From contig JAMPIT010000856.1 in NCBI GenBank assembly GCA_026261815.1, positions 12,368,001-12,432,000 of the forward strand: DNA of 64,000 nt, given 5' to 3'. How positions within the stretch are numbered: the stretch's first letter is position 1; every line of letters begins with the position of its first letter. Below, in pieces: positions 46,639-57,051 of the stretch. Made by a program: the position numbers and the translations under genes. The notes under the pieces were generated by a model. It saw nothing but the letters and a program-made list of their open reading frames with translations, had not been told where the DNA came from and made no database searches. This DNA is from Monarcha castaneiventris obscurior. Taxonomy: Eukaryota > Chordata > Aves > Passeriformes > Monarchidae.

Positions 46639-47765
46639 CACCGACCTTTATTCCCTTACTCTTGTCTAGTCTCTGTTTCTAGGTGGCTGGAGAAGGCATC
46701 ACCTGCATGCAGAGAACACCAAGCAGAGATGGTTTCTCAATACTGCTGATGTCCCTGCTCTGTGGGGCCGGGTTAGGAGGTGTGAGAGCCCCTCCAGGGC
46801 AGGAGAGGTGATGCTGCCGCAGCCCTCCCTTGTGGGGAGCAAGGCAGCACAACGCTGGCTGCAGCCTTTTGCTAACTCAGCGCCGGCCAGCAAACCCTGA
46901 GGGCTGTTACAGTACGAGTTCACACTTTCCAACCTATTTATTGACTGCATTCCTGGCCCTGCAGGCATCTGCTTTAGCAGAGCGTGTGACCGAGGAAGCG
47001 ATCGAAATCCATTGTATTATTCGGGTTGGTTTTCAAAGAGCACCTCCATTTCACTTTCTCATTTATCTGTGCACGTCTGTGGTGCTTATCTTTTGTATTG
47101 ATTTGCTTCAGAGATTATAGAATTCCAGCTCTGGCTTTGCCTCTCTGACTCCACAAACTCAGAAGATTTAAGTGCTTTGCAGGTTTCTGCAAACTTGCTT
47201 TTTTTCCTCCTGTGCATATAACTTGGAGAATCAGTATGTTTCAGCTTTTAGTACAACTTGCAAGCAAAACTGAATCCATATTGATACTGAAGGATGAATT
47301 GGCTTTTACTGACAGATACTTAAGCTCACATTCATCACATCTCAGCGTTCCCAACTAAATTTTTTTCATAAAAACAGATTGAAAGCTTGACCCAGATAGA
47401 CTTCACAAGAAAGTTTGTTGTCACCGGGAACTGAAAACAAATCTCATGGAATATGAAGCAGACTTTTAAATAGACGGCAGTCTGTATCAGTAGAGGTTTG
47501 GCTAACTGCATTTCAGTATCCTGGATTATCCAATTTCCATGGAGGCTGGGATACCTGGCAAGCAATCTGCTTTGCAGGAAGGTTATAACAACTTCCATAC
47601 AGAAGTATAACAGGGCATATGCTCTAGTGGATCCAGGTCTTACCAGAGCAGCTCTCCTTAGGAGACAGAGTTTGATGCAAGCATTAGGTATGATCTCTTA
47701 CAGCTCCTGGAGGTCCTAACCCCCTCAGAATTCCTCCTGGTTTAAAAGAGAATTGTTCCCAATCC

Positions 47766-47807
47766 GAGTGAAGCTTCCCCTCACAGGAGTGAAGCTTCCT
47801 CTCACAG
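47766..47807 (+). repeat. 21-bp tandem duplication, two copies
   Basis: The unit GAGTGAAGCTTCC(C/T)CTCACAG occurs at 47766-47786 and again at 47787-47807 with one C/T difference. Being a multiple of three, it keeps reading frames open on both strands and inflates the open frames here. It looks like a recent local slippage event and not a coding repeat. Confidence 0.92.
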
Positions 47808-48606
47808 GAGCTCCTTCCCCATTGTTCAGAGTGAGCAAAGGCAAATACCTCTGCAGAGCCTGTTTGAACATGCATGTTCCTGCAGAAGGGAGCACAAAGC
47901 AGTCTGACACGGTTTGTTATTTTCTTTTGCAGCACTGGATATGTCTGTGCTCCCTTTTTCATTTTGTTTTCACTGTCTTTCTTTTTCCACGTGAAAACTC
48001 ATTCAGGAGAGAGCAGGAGAAGCCCTTCAGAAGCAGGAGGCCCAGTGTGTGATGGAGTGACCTTGGGGATTTTGCCTCTGTCATTGCCCTCGCCACCTCT
48101 CCACAAGCAGCAAGTGAAACGGATTTACAAGATTGTAGAAATCATTGCATTTTCTCTCGTTTTATCAGCACAGATGGAAAGCAGGGCTGTATCTAATCTC
48201 AGTCCAGAATCAGCTGGAGTTGGACTGATAGTGTAGAAAGACAGAAAAGGCAGCAGAGCTATAAATTTACCGAGCTGTAACTTGTGCTGTGTGAGCTAAT
48301 AAGACAGAGCTTTTCAGTAGTTTATGCTTAAGGATGATAGAGATACAAAGCCATTTATTTTGACATTCCATTTCTTTAAAATACTCCCTATTCCTGCACC
48401 AGATGTTAAATTTCTGGTTTCATGCTTGCTATAAATATTTCTTGGAAATAAAATCTAACAGGGCCAAAGCCCTGGGTTCTTCCTCAGGCAAGGTACAAGG
48501 GTGAGAGCTCGCCAACATCTCACTACCAACCCTATTCAACAGGATTCGCCCAGATGGTCCTGAAGTTTGTACCACAGACATATTTTAGCTTTCTCTTTTG
48601 GCTTTC

Positions 48607-48658
48607 TTCCTCTCTCTCCATCTTCTTCTTCCTTCTTCCTTCCTTTTTTTTTTTTTTT
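48607..48658 (+). repeat. Polypyrimidine tract ending in T15
   Basis: Some 50 bases of almost pure C/T (CTTCC/TTCTTC words) end in fifteen T (48644-48658). On the other strand this is A15 followed by a GA-rich tract. It may be simple-sequence expansion, or a poly(A)-like end, but no retrocopied sequence was recognised beside it. Confidence 0.8.
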
Positions 48659-51600
48659 AATTAATTATTTGTCCCCTGAGTTCTTCCTGCAGCATTTGAA
48701 ACATTCCAAAGGTTCAGCCATGCCAATGTAGTGCTTTTCAGGCAGCCAACTGCACTTCTAAGCCGCCGCCCAGGAATGTATCTGACCACATTTGGCAGCT
48801 CTGCTGCAAAAAGGAACTATTAAGGCTTGTTGAGGACCAGGACTGAATTGCCCTCTTACCTTAGACTGTGGTTCCTGTGATTCAGGGTTAAGTGCAGGGG
48901 GATGTCAAGCATGCCCATTAGGAGTAAACCATCGAGCTAGACATTTTGTCTTTGAGCAGGGCAGAGCAGCTGCTGCAGAGCGTTCCAGGGAAAATATTAA
49001 GGGGACACTTAATGTAACGTGTAGCTCCTGCACGTGCTCATTCATGCACAAAAACTCGATTAGTACATCACATCCACAATGTAGCCAGTGTCTCCCATCA
49101 GCAAGGGCTTGTCTGACACATTTCTGTGAGGATGAAGAATCGAGAATCATGTAAGGTAAAGAGGAACGTGTAAAAGTAGCAAGAAACATCATTACTTTTG
49201 GGGGGCCAAAATCCCTCTCTGGATTGACTAGTAAACTGCTGAAGCACGAAGAAATCAGTGCTATATCTGCACCAGTCTACTTTGTATTCATTGCTAAAGG
49301 GCTGGGTTGAAAATTAATATATAATCACCCCTGTGAGTCTTATAATGAGATTGTTAATGTGGAAACTCTGGAAAAGCATTCCAGCCTTTACCTTATAGAC
49401 ACATGAATTTAAATTCAGAGTTAACATGCATTGGAAACAAACACTGTTGCTATGTCCACTTGCTGCCCGAAAACACCAATTAAAAAACAAACAAATGACA
49501 AAAAATGTGTGCAGATGATGGTCTTGACATGGCCTGGATGCTATTAATCCCAATTCCAGTAAAATGCAAGAATAAAAAGTGAGCAGCTGTTTACCTAGTC
49601 AGGAAAATTGCTGCACGGGGAGGGGGGTATCTTCAGTTTCTCTGGCTGCTGCAGGGTCATGCATTAGTTAAATCCAGCAAGAGTTACACCACCAGGGGTA
49701 ATATTTCATCTGGTAGCAAGACAAAGGTGGTGCGGGAGATTTGGGGTCCTTTGTGGCTCTGTAGCAGTCTTGGGTGACTTCAAAACAAAACAGCTGAGAT
49801 GCAGAGCAGAGGCCCTCAGGAGTCTGGCATTTTGAGCCATTAGGCTGCAGGAGCTGTAGTGCTCTTGCAATTCAAATAACACCGGTACATTAACGTGCAA
49901 ACAAAGCTTTTTGATGCTGAGGTTAAACTAACTTCCTTTCAGAAGCTTTAAAGTTTCACCTTGTCTTAAAAGAAAAACACATCACATACAGACTTGAGAG
50001 TTTTTGGTAAAAGCTGCAATGTTTTCCTTCTTCTTTTTTTTTTTAACTCAGTTGTATTTGGAAGAAGGGATACTTGTAAAGAAAGAAAGGCTAACAGGTG
50101 TCAGAAACTTTCGAGTTAGAAAAATACGAGTTGAAAAAGTGCATGTGGGTCCTGCCATGAGGAAGTTTGTCTTTCCTATAACATCCAACATGCTCATTAT
50201 TTGATGTAAAAATTCATTTTTCTATATGAATTTATACAATGCTCTTTTTTTCTCCAAAGATCTCCCGTTACTATAATACCTCTTTAAGGGTATTGAGAGT
50301 GTTACTGCTCCTGTAAGGAAGCGTTCTCCTTACAAGACTCTGAGTCAGATTTCTCTTGCCTGCTCCAGTTCCTTTCTGGCTTTCAAGCAGCAGGTAGGAG
50401 CCAAATATCCAGCAGATCTCTCCATCTGATATTCATGGGATGTTACAGGGGAAGGAAATATTGAAAATGGGATATGGTGCAGTCGGGGCCAACAGCACCA
50501 CGTTAAAGGAATGTCAGTTGTTTCCGGAGGCGTGGAGAGGTGTCAGGGCTGATTTTACCTGAACTCACCACAGCGTGGAACAGCATTATTTTATTGCAAC
50601 AGACCTGGAGGCCTTTCAGGCTCCCAAACATCGATGGCCTGGGGCTGCTGGCTGGGCAGGGGCACATTCTGGCTTTCAAGGGACAGGCCCCTCATTCCTA
50701 CAGCCCACTGCCTCAGTCAGTGGTGCTGTGTTGGTTTCCAAGTTGTTCCATCCCAGAGGAGATGTTGTGCTGCTGCTGAGTCAGAAAAAGGCAGATCCAG
50801 CATAAAACCAGCCCAGGAACCACAGAATCAGAGCTGGCATGTGGGGTTCTCCATCTTTTTCTGCCTTCCCCCTGCCAGCAATGGATTGCAAGGGGAAACT
50901 ACTTTGGCTTTGAGCTTTATTGTATAGGTAAAGAAAAAAGGATTGGTACAGGGATGGTAAAAGAAAAAAAAGAATGGTAAAATCCAGTGCTACAATTTTG
51001 TTCCACTCAGTGCCTTTATCTCTTCTTTCTCCAGGATTCTGCATCAAACTGCCCCCATCAGACCGAATTAAATGTAAATCTGGAGCAATCCTGATCCCCA
51101 GGGAACACAGTGGGAATTTTGCTTCCTTTCCAGCAGCTTCTCACCCCTAATGTGAAATTTGGGGAATATTCATTTTCATGCTTCCCCTTTCAATAGCCAC
51201 AATTCTTTTCACTATCTGTCAGCAAAATCACACAGCACTCATTCTTGATCTAAATTTCAGACATCTCCCCTTAAGACCCTAGGATTTCATCAGCAATTAG
51301 AGCTTTAGAGACCTTTTGTCTTAAGTGATTATTACTGCAGAGTTTATTCTAAAACTTTATCTGGCCTTACCCAGCCCATATACATCTGGACTGCATTCCA
51401 GGAATGCCATTCCTTCTCCATTGTTTCTCTTGTGTTTTTATGTAACTATTCCAATCCAGAGATGCACTCACTTTTACATTGTAGACATGGTTTTAACTGG
51501 CACAGCAAACATTTCCCTACACTTATCTTTAAAAAAAAATATATGTAAAAGATAATCTAATCTTAAATTTAAAGTTTAACACAAATACAGGGAGAGATGA

Positions 51601-54159
51601 CAACTTGTGAAACTATTTCTCTCTAAGACATGCTAACACGGGTGATAGGACAGAGTACACACTATTTCTCAAATGGGGAAAAATGAATATTTAAGACCTA
51701 CTTAGAAAGTTCTGCATTGCTGTTGACAGCACTATTGTGTCTGAAGAGGATCAAATAGAGCTCATTGAATAATTCATTAAATGCATTTTGCAAAACTGTT
51801 CAAAATGTTTGTTTAAATTATTTATCCCGTTCAATGTGGTAAAACTCAGAGGAACTGAGCCCTGCCTAAAACGCTGCAAATGTTTTACTGTATTTCCAAA
51901 ACAGAACAACCTTCCTATAACAATTATAATAGCTTGATGCTATTTAACTCGCCTCCTTCTGAAAGGAAACCCGATCTATCAGCCCCATTTATCAGGTCTG
52001 GAATGGACACTTGGCCTGGCTCAGGGATGTAAATTGGTTGTGGAAAGGTCTGGGTGAGCCCATCCAGCCCTCTCAGGTTCTGAGTGAGTGAATGAGCTTC
52101 AGTTGCATTATCCAGTGCTTTCCGTGGGCGCCGATTGATGGGGCAATGGTTTTTACCTCAGAGCTCTGGTTTTTGCCTCCTGCTTTGCCCATGACCGTGG
52201 CCACTCACACAGACCTTTGTGCTCAAAATCTCCCGGTAACCCGGAGCCCCCCGAGGGCTTCCCAGAGCCCTGAGCTCCAAAAAAAAACCTCACTGTGGAC
52301 TGGCAGGGACTCCTCAGGGGTAAAAATATACATCAGCTTCAGATTTGAGAGGTGCTCTCAGCCAGTGCAGGCTGCACTTTGATTTTCTGGTGAAACCCTG
52401 AGTGGAAAACTGTGGGATGCTTTTGTCTCCATGCACCCTCAGCTGCAGGATCAGGAAGAGCAGCATCAAAACATGGCTGTAGGTCCACAGTTTAAAAATG
52501 CAAAATGCACCTAAAACAATTCCCCCTCCCTTCCTTTTGTATTGATATGACCTGAACTAAAAATTTATTAAAATACAGATAAGTGCATTTGGCTTGTCAA
52601 CACAACGCTCTGTTTGCCCCCATCTGACAGCTCCATCTCGGTCTGGCAGAAGTTTTCATTTGCCATCTCTGAGAAAAAATAACTCCCAGAAAACTGAGGC
52701 AAAACCGATTGCAAAGTGGATATTAACAGGGACACACTGCTTGCTGAAATTCTTTTAAAATACCACTGGATGTTCTTGCAAGTGAAAGAGAGGGCTATAA
52801 ATATTCGCTGCAGAAAGAAACCTAAATAAAAATTAAATGCCTGAAATGCAGTAAACTCTTCACTTACATAAGGAGCAACATTTTTGCAGTGGGTAATTCT
52901 GAAGGGTGATTTTTGCCCCTCTCTCCTATTCCCCCTTTTTTTTTTTTCTGGTTTCAGAATATCCCTGCATTTATATAACATTGTCTTTCCTTCTGTCTTG
53001 TGCTACACTTTCCTGTATGACTATCAGAATGCACATGTCATTAAATCAAGAAAGCTCTGTAAAATGCATGAATTTGCATGAACAAGAGCTGTCCAGAGTC
53101 CCATAGGAGTGGTGAGAACATTACAAATATTCGATGATCACTGTGCTGCCATCTCTAAACAACCTAGATGATCTTTTTCTTTCATTTGTTACTTTAATAT
53201 TTACCTTCATGGCAAGTTGGGCAGCAGGAGCTCCACTCAGAATGGGTTTCAAGCCCAACCTTCCCAATGGGTAAGGTGCCATCAGAAATATTCATGTTTT
53301 ACTCAATTTTTATGTGACTAAAGGGAAATGTAGAAAAAGGTTGCACCCTCAGTACTAAGCTACTCTTGGTCAGACATAGCAGCTTGTAAACCTCTCAGTT
53401 TGCTGCTTGCTGACCAGTTTTACTGCTGGTCCTGCTCATAAATGTCTGCCAGGTTAAGTACTTTTGAAGAATTGTCTAATAATTGTCAAATGCTCAATAC
53501 TGGCTCAAATCCTGGTAGTACACACACCACCAAGCAGGAGGAGGTACTACCCCAAGTAAAGATTGCAATTTATCCTCTGCACCAGCAGCAGACCAGACTT
53601 TCTCCAGCTTCTTCCTCAGGGTTAAAGCCAGCACAGGGCAGTGGTTTCCCTGTCCTGCAGCCTCAGCTGAGCCCTGCCTGCTGAGCAGGGCTCAAGGTCC
53701 CTCAAGAAAGGGAAATGAGCTACCCTGGAGATGATTTTACCCTCTGCCAACATCTGCTGTGCTTGGGGCTCAGGCAGGGCCATCTGGAAGTGCCTCTGTA
53801 CCCGGGTGTCCCCTCTGGAAATGCACAGGCCAGTTCTGCTCTGTGAAATGAAGCAGGGAAGGATCTGATTCTTCTCTTTATGTTAAAATTCCCAGGCTGC
53901 AGCCACACCACAGAGTAGCTCCATAGTCCCACTGTCCTCCCACACGCTTCAACAGTGTAGTGGAATAATTCAGAATTACTACATGGCTATGGAAAAGCTC
54001 TGTAACACCTTCAGGAGAGCAAGAGCATAACTTTTGCTTGAAATTCCCTGAAGATCAATTTACTTCTGACTCGTCCTTTAAAGCTGGGTGAACTGGATCA
54101 ACAGTGTTTGGCTACAGGATGTTTTCCCCTGCTCATTTGGTTCTTGCCTTACTTACACA

Positions 54160-55215
54160 GAGGCACAGAGAGCAGGCTGGAAGGGACCTCAGGGGGTTGT
54201 GTACTTCATCCCTCTGCCCCAGGGGAGGATTACTTGCCCTCTGTGCTCTGCTAGCAGTTTAAAAACCTCAAATAAATGGAACTTCACAGCTTCCCTAGAC
54301 AATCTTTTCCAGTGCCAGTTGCCCTTGCCACTGGAAAGTTTTCCTCATGCCTGAGCAGGATGTCCCTTGCTGCCCCTCATGAACATTTCTCCTTGTCCCA
54401 TCTGTGATGGAAAAGAGCAAGAATTTGTGACTTCCACCCCTCTAGCTCTTACATACTTGAAGACTCTTTGTCTCCTCCAGACTAAACAGGCCTCAGACTC
54501 CAGAGGTCCTTGTTTTCAAGACCTTTGGTCATCCCTGCCGTCCTCTGGACTTTGGCCAATGGCCCACATCTTTCTTAAATTGTAGTACTAAAATAGGATG
54601 AAGTTCTTCCAGCTGAGGCCTTCCCAGCACGACATGGATGGAAATGATTTTGTGTGGCTGTACGTGTTAGAGACAGGGCTCCTGGGTATTACATCTCCAG
54701 TGCATTTGTGAATTGTTGTAAAATATGGACATTCCTGACACTTAACTTGTGATGCCCCATAAACCTCAGGCTCTTGCAGTCAGGACTGGTGTGTTCATGG
54801 TCAGGCACGTCTTGCATTTGTGCAGTAAATTATTTGTATTAATTGCAGAAAATTCTATTTGTTCTTATTGACTTCCATCCTTTCTTGCCCATTTCCCCAA
54901 TCTTTAAGATCTTTATGAATTTCCAGCACACTGCAGACTTCCTAGCTTGATGCCAGCTCCAAATTTGATAAGCATATTTTCTAGTCAATTGTACCAGTTA
55001 TTATGTAATGTATTTAAAGATCAGTAACAGGCTTGTAGAATTTCCTAACCCTTACACTTCTCTTCTAGGAGTAAGCTGTAGATAGGTCTTCCTGAGAACA
55101 GTTTTTCACACTTTGTGTTCCCATCTTGCATGAGTTTATTTCAATCTGTTTCTCAGATTTGCTGATAAGAATACCACAAGGCACTGTGAGAATTTCACTG
55201 AACTCAAGGTATATT
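54160..55215 (-). mobile_element. Ancient CR1/L3-type LINE with eroded reverse transcriptase
   Basis: This is the longest element in the window. The 3' end is at the left: CAGGCTGGAAGGGACCTCAG followed by CR1 landmarks such as GAAAGTTTTCCTCATGCCTG, TACTTGAAGACTCTTTGTC, CTCTGGACTTTGGCCAATGG and TTCTTCCAGCTGAGGCCTTC. Reading the minus strand, the right end still gives YLEFSEILTVPCGILISK (about 55160-55214), an eroded copy of the CR1 reverse-transcriptase motif A region (YLDFSKAFDTVPHGILISK). Downstream at about 54941-54969 comes KFGAGIKLG, where active elements have KFADDTKLG. The catalytic aspartates are therefore lost, and frameshifts and stops intervene. It is a dead, 5'-truncated copy running from motif A to the 3' end. 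Divergence is much higher than for the CR1 copies at 20.3 and 27.5 kb, so the insertion is old. Assignment to CR1 versus L3 subfamily is uncertain. Confidence 0.85.
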
Positions 55216-56249
55216 GTCTGGAAGACTTAAATCTCTTATTTCTCACGCTTCTGTAGGACTCTTGATCATTTTTGGTCCCAGAATTGGTCTTCTGAGCTCA
55301 GACCTAAAGCCCCGTCCCCAAAATGCCAAGATGCATAAAAGTGCACTTAGCTATAACTCTGCTGCAATATTAACATTTTAAATCCACACATTTAATTGAG
55401 CTATCATTAATCCGCCCATCCTGAAATAAATCATTTTTCTCATTAAGGGTGTCACTGAAGTACTGAAATAAGCCCTCTCTTCCCTCCTTCCTCAGCACAG
55501 TCAAATGTGAGGGGTCAATTTATGGTTGCCCAGGAGCACTGGAAACTTCCTGGCTCAAGGTCCTGCATGTCACAGGGACCAGAGTGCCACAGGAAAGTGA
55601 ATTTAGGGGAAGCTGTGCTGATCCATAGCAACTGGAAAATAGAAAGGTGAACACCATCTCACAGCCAGGAGAGATTAATTGCACTCAGTGAAGCTTATTT
55701 GATTACTTGGTCCCCTGAGTAATAATGGGTTTCCTGAAGACTAAAGAGAGTAACACAGAAAAGTCAGAAAGAAATATGGGGACATATTAAAAAGTAACTA
55801 TGAAAGGGAGAAAAATATATATGAAACCACAAGGCATGTAATTAACTTAGCATGGGACTAGATTTGTTTGCTTAATTATTCCATGCAGCTTCATAAAGCT
55901 CTGAAGCAAGTTCATAAGTGGCTTAAAAAAAAAAATCCAGAACTGACTTTAACAAAATATCATTAAATTTGTGAATGAAAATCCTGGTCTTCTTAAGGTC
56001 AATGGCTCCTCTTGGTTCATTCATACTGGGATCTCTCCTTACGCTGAGTGTGGAGTTCTTGGCACTTTGGGAAGCATTCACATGGTTTAATTTAGGACTT
56101 CTTGCTTAGGTATCCTGAATTGCTCTCTGGAGGCTGCACTGACACTACAGGGAGCTTGGTCCTGAGTTAGACCTAAAGTTAGAATATGTCAATGATCTCT
56201 TCTGTGCATGCAAATCTCAAAAGGAAAATATTCTGCGACTGACCAGTGC

Positions 56250-56276
56250 CTCTGTGGGATTTTGTGTCCCACAGAG
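56250..56276. repeat. 10-bp hairpin
   Basis: CTCTGTGGGA (56250-56259) pairs perfectly with TCCCACAGAG (56267-56276) across a 7-nt loop. It is isolated. No T-tract follows and no larger element is recognised. Confidence 0.75.
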
Positions 56277-57025
56277 AGGTGGCACAGTAAACAGGAAATC
56301 GGGGAGGCAGCTCATGTTTCTGTAGATATGGCAAATGTCAAATGCCACTTAAAAGGGGCTATACATAACTTTGTTACTGCTGGGGAAAATGAAATTCATG
56401 GAAAAGAAGCACAGCTTGACAAACCAAAGAGTCTAAAGAGAGGTTGAGTACATTGCACAGCTCTGCCAACTGTGTTTTCCAGGAGGGAATCTTCGACTTT
56501 CTCCACTGTCTTTTCCTCCTCATAGTGGCAGGAGGTCCTCACATGGGTGATGATGTGAGCACTTGGAAGTGCCACTTCCTGGGGAGCTCCCCAGTGAAAC
56601 CAGCCTGCCTGGAAGCATGGCACTAAATATCTGGGCACATCCTTGGAAGCTGGGAAAAATTAGTGATGTTCCTTAGGATGGGAGCAGAAATGAACATTAT
56701 CTTTGGAGTTATCTTACAGAGGAGAGAAGTCCTTAAGCAAAGAGAAATGAGGCTGAGGGAGGGGTGAGTTGGGAAAGCCCTGTGCAGCTGGAGAGGCTGC
56801 AAGCCCCCTTGAGGACTCTGACCAAGGAATGATAAGGAACAATCAAGAAACCTGCAGGTGCTCCGAAGAGTTTGGATGTTTTGTTAGATCTGCATATTTC
56901 TTTTAGTGTCTGGCTCGCAGCAGAATCGTGTTGCAGAGTCCAGGTGTTAGGTGCTTCAGCTGTTGCCTGCATCTGGAGAGGTGGGCTGGGAACCCAGCAG
57001 GACCTGGGGAGGGATGATAACCACA

Positions 57026-57051
57026 GGGAGGGGAGCTTGGCAGGGAGGGGG
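57026..57051 (+). other. G-rich tract with relaxed G-quadruplex pattern
   Basis: GGGAGGGG, a 9-nt spacer and GGGAGGGGG give four G-runs with loops of 1, 9 and 1 nt. The middle loop exceeds the usual 7-nt limit, so this is a relaxed motif. Another GGGGAGGG lies just upstream at 57006-57013. Confidence 0.55.

Larger units (their letters stand above)
46372..46701 (+). mobile_element. Solo LTR of an avian endogenous retrovirus
   Basis: A segment of about 330 bp has the architecture of a retroviral LTR. It starts with TG and ends with CA. U3 carries an ATGCAAAT octamer (46529-46536) and a TATA box (TATAAA, 46547-46552). A poly(A) signal AATAAA sits at 46633-46638, about 80 bp downstream of the TATA box, followed by a T-rich U5 ending in TCTGTTTCTAGGTGGC. 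The wording resembles the LTRs of ERVs abundant in songbirds, probably ERVL-like. No primer-binding site, gag-pol sequence or partner LTR is visible, so it is a solo LTR left by recombination. I found no matching target-site duplication, so the outer borders may be off by a few bases or eroded. The open frame at 46567-46749 overlaps it and is not a gene. Confidence 0.8.
46702..54159. other. Non-coding unique sequence
   Basis: About 7.5 kb with no supported gene. Overlapping open frames near 47.7-48.2 kb and the 137-codon antisense frame at 52568-52981 have no recognisable family. The only structured items noticed are a 21-bp tandem duplication at 47766, a polypyrimidine tract at 48607 and short T-runs (for example 52936-52947). 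Confidence 0.6.

Noticed and set aside
50815..50850. CCACAGAATCAGAGCTGGCA, similar to a CR1 reverse-complement tail
   Set aside because: The expected GGTTGGAAGGGACC block does not follow.
52568..52981. 137-codon antisense frame
   Set aside because: No recognisable domain; a T12 run falls inside it and generates the Lys-rich stretch.
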